A DNA stretch of 64,000 nucleotides from Sphagnum compactum (lineage: Eukaryota; Bryophyta; Sphagnopsida; Sphagnales). The notes under the pieces are model-generated. The model had not been told where the DNA came from, did no database searches, and was given only the letters and a program-made list of their open reading frames with translations. Positions 11,019 to 23,660 of the stretch are shown here, one piece after another. The position numbers were made by a program, and so were the translations under genes. The DNA lies in assembly GCA_965153455.1 (NCBI GenBank), contig OZ234498.1:3038001-3102000 (forward strand). The letters are read 5' to 3'. Position 1 is the stretch's first letter; each line of letters starts with the position of its first letter.

Positions 11019-14000
11019 GTCAGTATATAACTCAGTATATAACCGTTTCAAAAGGCCCAACTGTGAAGTTCAGAGGGGTGAACACTATTCCAATTCCAGG
11101 ATGACCCTAGACTGACGCTGAATCTATTGGTGGTTATTAGTGGTTATTTTATTAATGACTATTGATGATTATTTTATTGGTGGTTATTCTAGATTATATT
11201 ACGACTATTCGTGGTTAATGTATTATAGTTATTGTTGATTATTTTATATTATATTACGACTATTAATGACTATTCTATTATAAGTTATTGTTAGATATTT
11301 TATGCTATAATATCATAAATTATTGATAGTTATTTTGTTGTAGGTTATTCTAAATTATTTTTCATAGGCTATTATTGACTATTTTAGATTATTTTACCTT
11401 AGGTCATTATATTATATTTTAGATTATTTTAAGTTATTATATTTAGGATAAAATAACTTATAATAACATAAAGTATGAATGACCTTGAATAACCTAAAGT
11501 ATAATTTGAAATAACATATATTAATTTAAAATAAAATAACCTAAGGTATAGCCTAAGGTTAGTTGAATAATTTAATTGAAAATAACTTAAAGACCTATAA
11601 CTTTTTCAAGAGCATATCGTTTTTACAACATAGACATAGTTAAAAAGTAGAATATCCATTAAGGTATGAAAATTTGTTCCATAAGTTTACATTGAAGCTC
11701 ATTTATGATTTTCTGAAGTAGTTTTGAATTTTATTTTTCCTACAAGAACTACTAGAAATTAGTTTCATCATAGTTATCATCTGGCAAAATAAAAAAGAAG
11801 CTTTCTAGATGAGGTATTTGCTAGCAAAAATGACCTTTTTTGGAATTCCTACCAATTACTTTTACTTTGACAACTGAAATACATACAAAACCAAAATTGT
11901 TTTTATTGAGCTAAACCCAAACACTTAAATTTTTTACTGCATCAAACTATTACTCAAAAAACATATTGACACTAGTTTTTTTAATCTTCCATCCACCAAC
12001 CAACAGATACCAAAAGATGCTCTCACTAAAACCTTATCATTCTCTTCCTAATCTTTTCACTTGATAGCTAACCTCACTAGACATTTATAATGGTCACCTT
12101 CCCTAATATCATATATAATCATAATAGTTCAGAAAATACTTTCCAAAATGCAATAAAATAATCCATTAAATGTTCTAAATGTTGCCCAATAAATACGATG
12201 CAAAGCTAGCTTTCCAGTAACATGCATCTACCATGAAGGTGAATTCTACAGAAGTACAGGGCAAACTGAAATAAGCTAAACGACAACCAATTAGACAGAA
12301 GCAGCACCAGCAAGCTGCATAATGCAAAAAGGCGTACCTCAATCCGATCCAATCTGCAGCAAAGCAAAACAAAAATAAAAATGAAAGGATTTATCTTGAC
12401 ACCACAATGCAAATCAAAACTCCACATTGTCCAAGTATTCAAGGGGATGGAAACCCTCACACCACCTCTGCTTATTCCAAAACTAGTCCTCTTCATGCTC
12501 CTACCTACACTTGATCATCTACCACCACATCTCGATTCCATGAACTTCATCTCTCCACCATCCTCACACAAGCCTCAACTCTAGTACCCAACACCTCATC
12601 CTATCAACTTACAATATTTCTCACTTTACTAGCCTAGGCCAGATACCGCACTGAAGCACTGCCTTCAACTTTATGAACCAATTACCAACATCTCTGTTTC
12701 AGAGTCATTCGCAATACAAGCTGCTAGACTTCTCTCCTGCATTGAAGTAGTGTAGCACTAAAACAGTGCTGAATACCAATTTTGAGAAGCTCCTGTACTT
12801 TGATTGATGCTTCTGCTGTCTCAATAGTTACAAGCTCTAATAAGTCCTTCCCCAAGAAGTGCTGCAGGAGTTTAAAAGATTGGAGTGCAGGTATATGCAT
12901 CTCCATCCAAAGTGATCACAAAGATTTAGCAATTAAGACAGATGCTTCTCAATGGGTGAAGGTCCAGGTGAATTTTTCAATAAACTCTAGAGGAAAACAG
13001 TAAGGGGAATTAGGGAGGAGATTTCTTGAAGAACTATCAGAACTAAGTGGAAGAGAGCATTCAGAGCCAAAACTAGTCATTGTTGTGCTGCTATGCTTGA
13101 TCTTGTTGAATGGAAACAACATCTTCAACATACACAAGAAAACAATGCAGACACCCCCATCAGCAAGGTTGCCAAAAACAGAGTTCAACAATTTTTTCAA
13201 ATAACTCAACAGAAAATAGGAATGTACTCAAAATGGAGGCATACAAATATGTCAAGAGTAGGAGATATAAATTATATTAAAATGTCATAAATGACTTTTT
13301 CTTTACAATATAAAAATCTAAATTTGTATCTCCTCTTGTCAATCCTCTTCATCACTCAATCAATCCACATTTTTTTCTTTATATTAAGGGCTGAATATCT
13401 TTTCTTTAAGTCATAAAGTACTAAATAAAAAAAACAAAATCCAAAACTCTTTCTGAAATCAATGTATTTCATCACTTCTTAAGGATGAAGTCAAAATGTA
13501 TTCGAATTCCTCTCACATGCAAAAACCACAATGATTTGATTTAATACTTTGATTGCAAATTTTGCAATTCAGGAGTTTCAAATCCAAAGGGTCTCCACCA
13601 TGTATGTGCTGCAATTTCTTTGGCAACTAAAAAAGCAGCCAAGGTCAGAAAAAATTCCTTTGATATTCTTGTAAGAAATCAACTTTTTTTCAATATTAGC
13701 CTGCCCTTGAATATCAAGAAAAAAATTATCTATTACTTTGCAAAAACCTATCATCATTTCATTATCTTTTCTTCCCCCTTACCTAGGGGCCAGACTCCAT
13801 TCAGGATCCAAGACTATACCAGCACAATGAATTGGGCAATGAATGAATAACCACCAATCTCGTAGTATGTTATGAATTTTTTCTTCCTATCCTGTTTAAC
13901 CATCTCTTTCATTCAGTTTTTCAATTAGTTGATCCGTATGCTCACAGAACTTTCCCATAGTGTGTTTACCTGCTTCATCTCATAGTTCACAGTAACACCT

Positions 14001-14469
14001 GGTGAACATTCCTCAAAATGTGGAACCAAATAAACTCTGCATCATTCCATGATCTCTCCCTGATGGGCAGAGCCAATAAATTTCTCTTTACACTAGCTTA
14101 CTATATATGCGCTGCTGGTGAATTTTACATCAGGCTGACATGCAATTCAACCACAAACTAAAAAGAGGCTTGTGCCTCTGCACCTTAGCACAGGTGTGCC
14201 CAAAATGATCAACAGCTATATAAGCTTACTGACACATTGAAGTTTCAGATTGGGAATCAATGCTCTTGTAGAAGGTCGAATTGGGTGTCAAGAGCTCCCT
14301 AAATAAGTCATCAAGAAACCTCCAGGCTCCAATTTGAAGCAGTTTCTCAATCTCCAGTACAGAGGAAATTGTGTTCAAATGTCACTGTTGGAGTAGTATC
14401 AACCTAAATGACAAAACTTGTGATAAAACTACATACTTGTACCTAAGACTCTTGTCAACTCTACGTCAA
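11019..14469. other. Intergenic DNA between the convergent UGT copy and MSH3
   Basis: From 11120 to 11580 the sequence is a low-complexity TTATT/GATTATTTTA array that looks like degenerate simple repeat. The rest is mixed composition. Open frames of 60 to 100 codons at 12175-13290 were read on both strands for the missing UGT C-terminus and for other domains; nothing matched. The 14100-14469 part probably includes the MSH3 3' untranslated region. Confidence 0.45.
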
Positions 14470-17400
14470 TCATGAGAACTCTTCAAGGAACAATTTGGCT
14501 TGATTTTGAGCAAGGTTCAAAGCTGATAATGCATGATCCAAACTTCCATGGTCTGCTAAGGTCTCCAACAACAAAAAAATGCTACCCAGTTGCTCTGTAT
14601 ATGCTCTTGATAAATAATCCTTTGCTATGGTGTCACTCATGATACCTAGATTGCCAACTTGGCTCATGCAGTTGTCAAACCTGTTATTTCTCTCAGAACC
14701 ATTAATCTCAACCTCACCTTGTGTCTTCTCCTGGAGTGACAATTTACCTGGATTTGTAGATGCGGTGTTCTCTCGTGCACTGACCTCCATCTCAAGCTTT
14801 GTCGCCATAGCTGCAGCTTGTACTACACAAGTTTCAGGAATCTGGCACAGTACATGGTATGCACCATTATCAATACAGCAAAGGGTAACGATTGTAGACA
14901 AGATGTAATCAGTTCAATGATACCCTGAGGATTTGAGAGTCATATCATTGGAAAGGTTGCTGCAGTGTGCTCATTATCCTGAGCAGGCAGTAACTAACCT
15001 GTGCCAAGCGGGCAACATGTAGCCCAAAGCTTCGGCTTGCCACTCCTGGAACAAGCTTATACAAGAATGTAATTCTCTGTGTGGTATCTTCTCTGGAATC
15101 CGGCTGCTGTTCGACTTCATTGGTTTTGGGTAGAGAGTTTTTATTAACCAAGGAATCTTTGGTCATATATGATACAAAGTAGGTGCCAACTTCACCCGAG
15201 AATGTGGTCTTTAGCTCCGCAATTTTCAGGTAATGTGTCACAAAGAGAGTCAGGCACCTGTGAAAAAAATGTGAATTTTGTCAGTTACAATCTGCTGCTG
15301 ATAAACAGTCATCTGGATATACAATCAGTGTGGTCAAATGACTAATGCAATTTGCATGATACAGGCAGATAGCTGTTATCTTTAGATCTACTACACTCGA
15401 ATAGCAATCAAGTGTTGTAGGGTAGGATCCTGGAAATCAAGCACACCGAGTTTCCTTCAGTAGGTGTTGCAGAGTAGCAGATGCCAAAGCAACTCCATCA
15501 TGGGTGCTAGTGCCACGTCCAAGTTCGTCAATTATCACAAGAGACCTTGATGTAGCACGCTGTAGAATTTCAGAGGCCTCACTTAACTCCTCAAAGAAAG
15601 TACTGGACCCCTTTTGAATGGTGTCCGAGGCTCCCATTCGTGTGAACACTGCATCAACCACATGCATCTTTGCACTAGCTGCTGGAACATATGACCCAAT
15701 CTGCACACATTTGCAATGAGATCCCTTAACAAAACAAGACCCATTCCATGCCACTAAAAGGCATTGGCTTCTCAAAAAGACATTGCCAAGGTCGTGATCA
15801 CATGTTTCTCGGAATGAAAGGATTTACAAAATACCTTCTTATCTTCATGTTCTGGCAGCAGCATGTAAACTTTGTGCAGGTAAATTCCTCTATCCCAGAG
15901 GTTGGATTTAGCCAGGAAGTCAACCTAGTCTCATCATTTGGTTGTGTATAATCCAAGCAGCAGTTGACAATCTGAGGATGGAAATTGGAGAACAAGAAAG
16001 CCCTACCTGAGCCATGATTGCAATTAAGGCTACTTGGCGAATATAGCAACTTTTTCCACCCATATTTGGACCAGTGATGATTTGGCATCGCTCCTGGTCA
16101 GAGTGCAAAACAGTGTCATTGGGCACAAACCCATCTTGTAGGGTTGACTCCAATACCTGATTTATACACACAGAAAATCTCAACACTTTTGCCTTCATAC
16201 ACAAAAATTGATTGACCACAGTGATGCCTACATGTGCCTATAGAACTCACTCCAGATCTGAATCAAAATGGAACCCAAGTGCAGCAGAAACACACAAAAT
16301 GTTGAGAGGGTAGTCTTACTGGATGTCGCCCAGCTTCAATCACCAACTGTGAAGGTTGTGATTCGTCAACAAAGTCAGGTCGCACATATCCCTGCATGCA
16401 GAATATGACAGTCATGTCACTCATGTCAACTACTGTGATAATCTTTACTCACAGAGATTACAAATGCATTTGCTTATTGGTAGGAACTTGGAGAATGGTG
16501 TAATGAGCAGCACTTCGATAATACTCAGTAACCAACAAAGATTGCACTCAAAGACACACTTTCCAATCAACTGGCAAATCCATACAAAGTTAAATGTGAC
16601 TCTTGTGCCAATAAAGACCTGATTTTGGGCAACAAGTGCCAGTGAATGGAGACAATCAAGGGCTGCAAGGGACTGCACAGCAGCCTGGAAATCAACATAA
16701 TAGGCTGCAAACTCCACCAAAAAAGCATCCCACGCTTGCCCACAAGCCACTTTGAGCTCCTCATTTGCCAGCGCCAATCGATCCAGAGTTGCTAGAACTC
16801 CTGGTGGGTGAAAGCGATTCGCTTTCTTGGTGCTGTTCACCTTAATCCAGTCTGCTGGCACCTTTTGTGCTGCTGGAACCTGCAAAGATCAAATGGGTAC
16901 CTCAGAGTGGGACCTCTAGCATGTGAGAACAAACTTGTGGACTTCTTAAAAATACATTGATTCAAATCTCTCGAATTACTCTACACAGAGGGCAAGAGAA
17001 AGAAAAAAACTAGGCACAGAAGGGAGTCCATTACCTCTACCAAGTGTGTGGTCCCTGCCACACTTAAGAATTCTAGTCTAGGCATCCGCAAGAGCTTACG
17101 AAGACTTGGAAGAAAGTCATCCAGTTGTTGCTCTGCAGCCTTAATTGCAACCCGGCATTTTGCTACCTGCACCTCCAGCAAACATGTTGTCAGCATTCAA
17201 AACACACCTCAGCATTTGAAACATGTCTCAAAAGTAAAGCTCTTGAGTTTTTCACTTTGATCCCACTGGGACATCTCGCAAAACCCATAAGTCAAGAGAA
17301 TGTATGCATTGTTGAACACTTCTAGAACCTCCAAATCAAGGTCATTCCTGTGACTGTTGATTTTAGTTGTTTTTATATGGACAAAAAGCACATGGCTGAC

Positions 17401-20400
17401 ATGAACTGGAACACTTTCTCAGTCTTTTCTTTCATACAAACCTGTCATTCATTTCCTTGACTTTGAAATGTTGATAAACAAGAAGCTCATCAGCCACATG
17501 GATAGGCATATATACCTGAGGGAACCTTCCACCTTCGCAAAGGAAAAGGTTGAGCTTGTCTCCAGAAGCTGCAGCATCAGTATTGAGGGCCAATAAAAGT
17601 TGTGCAGCATGCTCACTCATAGTCATAGATGATGCAGTGGCAATTAAACGTTGAAGTAGTGGTGATCGCACACCTTTAGGCCCTTCTTCCACATTCATTC
17701 TCTCATTCTCTTCTACTTTTGTGAATTGAAGGCAACGCAACTGCTTGGCTGCAGTAATTAATGCTTGAATCACTGTAACAAACTGCAAAACAAGAAGGAA
17801 GGTTTAGGTGCAAAACCCAAAACCCCATTCTTCACAGAGAGAGAAACAAAATAGCATACATGAAATAGCATAAGGTGAGTCAAGCATGAGAAGCCTAACC
17901 TCAGCAGCAGTGGCAGTGCGCAGAAAGATGCGAGTAATGCCACGCTGCACATCTGGCAGCCTTCCAAGTGACATCAAAAGGGATGCCAACAAACCATGCT
18001 GACCAAGATTTTGCTGGTGCCGGCTCAAAGCACCAGTGTGTCCACTGTCCCAACCACTCCATGAGAATGTCTGTGCTCCCATGGAAACTCCCACACTGCT
18101 CATTGAGTCCATGATTTCAGTCACAGCATCTAATCTGGCCTTGATGAGTGCATGGTCCAGCAGTGGGTGGGTCACCTGCGAGAATAAAGAAAAGTCCTGT
18201 CAAACAACCTACTCCACATGGTACCATAACAATTTTTCTCTAGAAACTGTTGCCAATGCAGCAAAGAAAATTTATGATAATCTTTTTCTTTCAGAGGATA
18301 TCCTTGGCAAACAACAGGGATAGCAAACATCAGGTGAAGTCTAAGAGACTTGAAAACATACCCAATGGCGAAGTAAGCGAGCACCGAACGCAGTCTGAGT
18401 ATGGTCCATACGCCACAGCAAAGAGCCCTTTCCAGACCCATCTGCATTGTTCCTCAAAATCTGAAACACATTACCCATGTTTAGACAGGTGACAGATTCA
18501 GCCATGGATTCCAGAAAAGGTTAGAGGATATGACCTGCATCAACAGAGTTTCTGCCCAGTAGTGGAGATAATTTTCATCATTGGGAGCTTAAGATGGTTC
18601 AAAAGAGTACCTCTAGCTGTCGGAGTGTGTTCGGAGAGAGGCTCATCTCAGTTTGGCCTGTAAAGAGGCGGAATGAAGCCCCTGAGAGCAGCACTTTCTC
18701 CAAATTGAATTGCTTGAGATACCGCAATGTAAATGCCAGTGCTCGTGCTACAATGTCTGGCATTGCCATCACAGCCTGTAAACAGAATCATCCAACTAGT
18801 CTCGACTTTCAGGCACTAACTTCCCAAGAGATGCTACTTTTGAGGCATGTGCATGCTCAGTCGAGCTAGGGGCCAACAGCCATAGACATATTTCCTTCAG
18901 GCTAGACTACCACAATTATCGATGAGATTGCAGAGAAAAATCCACAACAACATATACTGAAGGTAACTGGTCTATCAGCTACAGCAAAACCAAAAGTAAC
19001 ATGACAAGAATGGGTGTGGTCATAACCTTATGAGCTATCACCTTCATCACCAAATCTAGTTCTGGATTTGATCATATGCAAGAGTCAGAGCAAACCCAAG
19101 GAGCAAGACAACTATTTCAAAGGGAATAAGGTTTACAGGATTTGTTACCTCCAGCCCAGGATTTATTTTTTCATATTCAGGCAACAGTTCTTCCTCTGAT
19201 GTAATGCTTGTGCAGATTGTGTTTCTTTCAGCTTTGATTCCATAGAAGGATAACACTTCTGCCATTGCACCTCCATCTCTGAAAGCATCACATGTCATGT
19301 GCTCCACCCGGATTTCACCAGTGGGACCTGCAAATTCCATCACCAGCTACACTCCAAGAATTCACTGTCAAAAATAAGAAGAAGACTCACAGTTATCACC
19401 AACATTGGAACTGGTTACTCATGATCAAATCAAACTTCTTTGAATGAGAACTTCTTTGTAGTGGTGGAAACATTTCAAGGACACACCTTCTCAGTAGTGG
19501 AAGAGATTGGCATTGCAAGAAGGAGCTCTGCTGGGGTACAGGTTAACAACCTGGCCTCAAGCTCACTACGCATGACTGTATCCTTGAAATCTCCGTACAT
19601 GACATCCCCTGTTGCTATCTCAACAGCAACAACCCCAAAACGTGTATCATAATACCGACTGTCATCATCATCCACACTACGCAATGAACCCACGTCCTTC
19701 CCTTTATTACTCTCCCGACCATGAAGTAGTGGCTCCTCTGCTATACACATCAAGTAGTTATTCAAACGGCCGACATGGCCCTCATTTTCACCTCCTAAGT
19801 CCTCAGCAGCCTCCAGAGTTGCACGTGTGTACAGGGCAGAGAGACCCCGAGTGAAAGGACCTGCTTTATTAGATCCGTGTGCCTTGATTGCAGCTGTTTC
19901 AGTCTGTCGAACCACCCCAACTTTATACCCAGACTCCACCAGACGTCGCACATGTACATGTAGCCGGAACGTTGGGATGCTTGCAGTGAGAAAATTGTGA
20001 TCATAGTGTGCAAAAATCCCTAAGACCCGAGCCGCAGTCTCTGCATCCCCTCCAAAAAATCGATACTTGTAACCCACTTCGATCAAAAGGACAACATCCG
20101 GGTACCTAATACCATCCAGATAAATTTCAATAAATCCCGGAGCAAGTTTACACCAATTGAAAAACTCTTCATACCTGAATCTCCAGTTGCTTAACAACAC
20201 ACTTTGTGCCCTGGAATTAGTGCAAGGTCCCACAGAAATGGTGTGATCTTAAGAAGTTAGACAGAAGAGTCTAGCACTGATGCTCCTGAACCCTTACACT
20301 GAGGATTTCTGTAATTTGGGTTGCATTGAGGATCTATATGTACATACCTGGCCTTCAGCTCCACAACTTGGCTCTCAAGAGGTGTGTAGGTAAGTCTACC

Positions 20401-21736
20401 ATTGGGCGGTGGCTTCTCATACCAAGATTCTTGTAACCCTCTATTTTGATCACTTTGTGCCACAAGCTTCTCCACAAATCTCTGATGCCGCACAGGATCT
20501 GACTCTGGAAAAACTGTGTTCTCCTTCAGACGTGATAATTTCCTCTTCTGCAGCTTAGGAGCTTCAATCTCAACAGGTGATTCTTCAAGTCCTTCCAGGA
20601 AACCAAGACTTTCCGCCTCTGGATAATCTGAATTCATTTTGAGCTGTCTCAACCTGTCATCACCTATTTCTCCACTGTCTGATCCAGTTTCACAAGATCC
20701 AGGGGGTTCAAACAATTCAGGTGGTGCAGTCCAGTTTCCAGATTGTTGATCCTTGAGATCCTCATTCTTGGGAAGCTCAGAAGCATGCACAGGTGTAGTG
20801 TTTTTCCATGAAGTATGCTTCTTGCGAAGTGGTGCAACTCTCAAACTGCCATCTCGTCCCTCACCTGTAAATACAAGGAAGATTCAGAGCACTGAGAGAT
20901 TGCAAGATGGTCAGTAATATCAGCCTTAGCAAAATAATGTCCACCTGAATCCCATCAAACAGCAGAACCCTAACTCTCAAACTCCCATCCTGTCCCTCAC
21001 CTGCGAACATCAGGAATATTCAGAGCACTGAGAGATTGCAAGATGGTAAGTTATGTCAGCCTCACCAAAATATGTCCACCTGAATGCCATCAAACGGCAG
21101 AGCTTTAAACCCTAAACCCTGAACTCTAACTCTCAAACTCCCATCTTGTCCCTCCCCTGTGAATGTGAGGAATATTCAGAATACTGAGAGATTGCAAGAT
21201 GGTCAGTTATATCAGCCTCTGCAAAATCATGTCCACCTGAATCCCACCAAATAGCGGAGCTTTAAAACCTAAACCATTCCCCTGGACATTCTCCGTAAAG
21301 GACTGCTCCTCCTCTTGACGCCAATGGTCAGACGGACAATGCAAATATCAAGGACATGGAATAAGATCGACTAGGATAGAAAGAGGATGTGATACATTTC
21401 ACGCAAAAAATTCTGAATTGGGTTCACGAGAACGTGAATTGTTTGAGGAAATTTCAAGCTACCTGAGCCAAGGACGTCTTGTGAAGGTTCCCTCTCCTCC
21501 TCCTCCTCAGAGGCTCTCCTCTTCTTGGCAGCAGGAGAGAATGCGAAACCCTGCACAATGCTCTTTGAAGCTCCACCAGGAGCGAGAGCGCGCGGCGACC
21601 CAATCACAGACGGTGGTGTCTCCAAAGGACGTCGGTTGGCATGCGAGCTGGTGCTGGGAGTAGAATTGGATGGTGTGCCCGACGAGCTCGCCGTCTTGGG
21701 TGCGAAGAAACGCGATATCGCTTGCTGCCGCTTCAT
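14470..21736 (-). CDS. MSH3: DNA mismatch repair protein MSH3
   Basis: MSH3 pairs with MSH2 (MutSbeta) in the nucleus to recognise insertion/deletion loops. Fifteen exons, minus strand: 21736-21463, 20864-20348, 20105-19487, 19346-19149, 18775-18611, 18460-18362, 18175-17900, 17782-17516, 17166-17035, 16879-16619, 16391-16320, 16156-16007, 15700-15447, 15257-14999, 14841-14470. All joints are GT-AG and in phase, giving 1304 aa. The chosen ATG starts [11 protein letters not shown], a PCNA-binding (PIP) box; the upstream in-frame Met would bury it. A basic KKRR patch is near residue 71. VGYKYRFFG (about 274-282) is the MSH3-type mismatch-binding motif. Walker A is TGPNMGGKS (988-996), Walker B LVIIDE (about 1064), followed by GRGTSTHDG and LFVTHY. 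It is longer than Arabidopsis MSH3 (about 1080 aa as I recall), mainly in the N-terminal linker. No frame breaks were seen. Confidence 0.95.
20846..21285 (-). repeat. Tandem copies of the exon-2 acceptor region inside MSH3 intron 1
   Basis: Three direct copies, roughly 135 to 155 bp apart, start at the real exon-2 acceptor (AG just above 20864) and recur with AG just above 21000 and 21156. Each carries the block CTGAGAGATTGCAAGATGG (plus strand: 20896-, about 21028-, about 21185-), a GTCCACCTGAAT block, and the acceptor followed by G(T/G)GAGGGAC. The two upstream copies look like decoy 3' splice sites. The first decoy lies 136 bp before the true one, so using it would shift the frame. Confidence 0.8.
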
Positions 21737-22354
21737 CTCTTCCCACCCCGCCCCCACTACTCACCTTCTCTTCCCTCACCTAGATCAATTCCCACGACCC
21801 ACTACAACGCAAAAAAAAATCCGCATGATCGCTTCAGAGAGAAACAGAAATTCTCGACAAAAATCCGTCCCCGCTACTCACTCCAATGCAAAATTCCGCA
21901 CAACTCATTGCGAAAAACCTCTTGAGGAAATGACAGAAAACAACACCAGCAAGACCCAAATCCATGTGCAGAGAGAGAGAGATTCCTTCCTCAGAAACGG
22001 AATCCCAAATCTTCAGGAATCCGAAATCCTGGGGAATCCGAGATCCTCATCTCTCAATCAACAGCTAAGCTTGAGAATAAAAGACTTCCGATACCGTGTC
22101 CCCCAACACCACTCAAAACCAAAAAAGAGATAGAAGAGAGGCCGATTCAAAAGCTAAATGAAATGCTGAAGAAGATACAGCGAAATCGCGACAAAACCGA
22201 TGGAAATTCTATAGAAATTTTGTTTGCAAACATGCTGCAAAACTCGGTGTGGCGATCTCCAAAGTGCAAACTCGCAAGGCACATAAAGACCATTTAGCTG
22301 CCGCCCTCCTTGTGCTCCCGCCTTGCCGCCCTGGGAGAAGAAACCAGAGCTTTC
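21737..22354 (-). promoter_or_regulatory. MSH3 5' flank (leader and promoter region, by position)
   Basis: This is the sequence directly upstream of the MSH3 start. It is less AT-rich than the surrounding intergenic DNA. The plus-strand open frames that cross it are antisense to exon 1 and have no recognised content. I could not place a TATA box or a transcription start. Confidence 0.35.
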
Positions 22355-22379
22355 CCGGTTATCAAAATTTGATAACCGG
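22355..22379. repeat. Perfect 25-bp palindrome upstream of MSH3
   Basis: Arms CCGGTTATCAAA and TTTGATAACCGG are exact reverse complements around a single A. It lies about 620 bp upstream of the MSH3 start codon. It could be a dimeric factor site or a hairpin remnant of a small element; the function is unknown. Confidence 0.75.
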
Positions 22380-23200
22380 AGGTTACTTACAGGTTCCTTC
22401 CTCGTGCAGGGGTTTTTAACCCTGTCTGTGTCTGGGGTTATATTATTGATGCAACTCTGCAATATGTTATTAGTTTAGTACTAGGCCTCAATACCCCCAG
22501 TTTATAGTTTCTAGTTTGTACACAAACCCAAATTTTTAGCACCTTAACATCTTGTGTAGTAGCTACTTGCTTCATACAATGTTTTCATCGTGAGATATTT
22601 TGCAGCATTACTTTGAATTCAATATTCATACAATAGCTATGTTGGAAAAGTTATATAGTGCAAAAAAATTTGGTCATTTTATAGTCACCTAGCTTGTCAT
22701 CAGCCATTTTTCTTGATTTTCAAGTGTCTTTGGCCTCCTTTCTATAGTTCAAATTGTTGCCCTTGCATTCTTGGGATATTCAGCACCAATTATTTTGGCA
22801 CTTGTCATTTGTTTCTAACAAAATGAGTGCCCTATTCTTATGGATGCAATAATACATGTTGAGATTGGCATTTTCTCATTTTAAATGGCATTATGAGATA
22901 TTTGAGTCGTCACCTCAGGTTGTCCCCTTTCAAGTCCCACCCTTTGAAAGCCTAATGGTTTAATCTTATCCCTAGCTATAGGCTTCTTTGACGAATCACC
23001 TACACAAGTAGAAGTTTGTTTTGCTTCTAATAGATGTTTTTTCAAATATCATGTGAACACATTTCCACTCATGTTTCAGGGCAAGCATTTAGTTATTAGT
23101 TCGTCCTACCGCACCTACATTTCACTTATCCTCAGCTCTTTTTTTTATAACACTATGTACCCATCTTGGCTTGTTACATCCTAAAGTTGCCCATTTTTCA
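22380..23200. other. Intergenic DNA, nothing recognised
   Basis: Mixed-composition sequence with no credible open frame. The part nearest 23200 may be more upstream remnant of the retroelement fragment that follows, but I could not read it confidently. Confidence 0.35.
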
Positions 23201-23660
23201 CGATATCAATGTGGTCGTACCATTGACGATCTAAGTACCCATTTGTTTCAGTGCCCTTGCAAGAATGAACATATAACAACCCACAATACATTTCGGATAT
23301 TGTTGTAGCTATTATTTTGGAAAGTGGAGCACATGTTCAAAGGGGGGTCTCCCACTTTTTCCCTCGCCACACCTAATGACGAGTGGATATCTTTGTCACT
23401 AGAAATAGCTTCTAGAGCTTGATGGACATTGTCATTGTTAACCCAATGCGCACAAATATGGTGCAACAAGCGTTGACGGCAACAACACATGCAATGATGA
23501 TGGTTGCTTAGGAGAAGACACAATTATACGTTAAACAAACACTAGGCAATAACTTCATTCCCCTTGCTATTGACACATAAAGGTGTTTTCATTCTCGTTT
23601 TGATTCATTTTTTATTACTTGTGCAGAAACCATTATTGCGCATCATCAACAATCTTTTTT
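23201..23660 (+). pseudogene. Decayed retroelement C-terminal fragment (reverse-transcriptase-associated)
   Basis: The plus strand reads QCGRTIDDLSTHLFQCPCKN and then HNTFR in one frame (23207-23296). After a one-base shift it reads DIVVAIILESGAHVQ, then MDIVIVNPMRTNMVQQAL, then FIPLAIDT and a final Cys-Ala motif, with at least four internal stops. The order Cys-Gly, Asp, His, Cys knuckle, HN.RD, D(V/I)VI..P.R..(L/M)V, F(I/L)PLA(I/V) and F...CA resembles the tail found after reverse-transcriptase domains in many plant repeat families. This is pattern recognition without a database hit. The fragment is clearly not functional, and upstream RT domains were not found. Confidence 0.48.

Noticed and set aside
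11100-13300. Possible C-terminal exon of the UGT
   Set aside because: All plus-strand frames were read for the usual UGT tail; nothing convincing was found, so the locus is treated as truncated.
21525-22133. 202-codon plus-strand open frame across the MSH3 start
   Set aside because: It is antisense to MSH3 exon 1 and its leader. The composition is shadow-like and no domain was seen.
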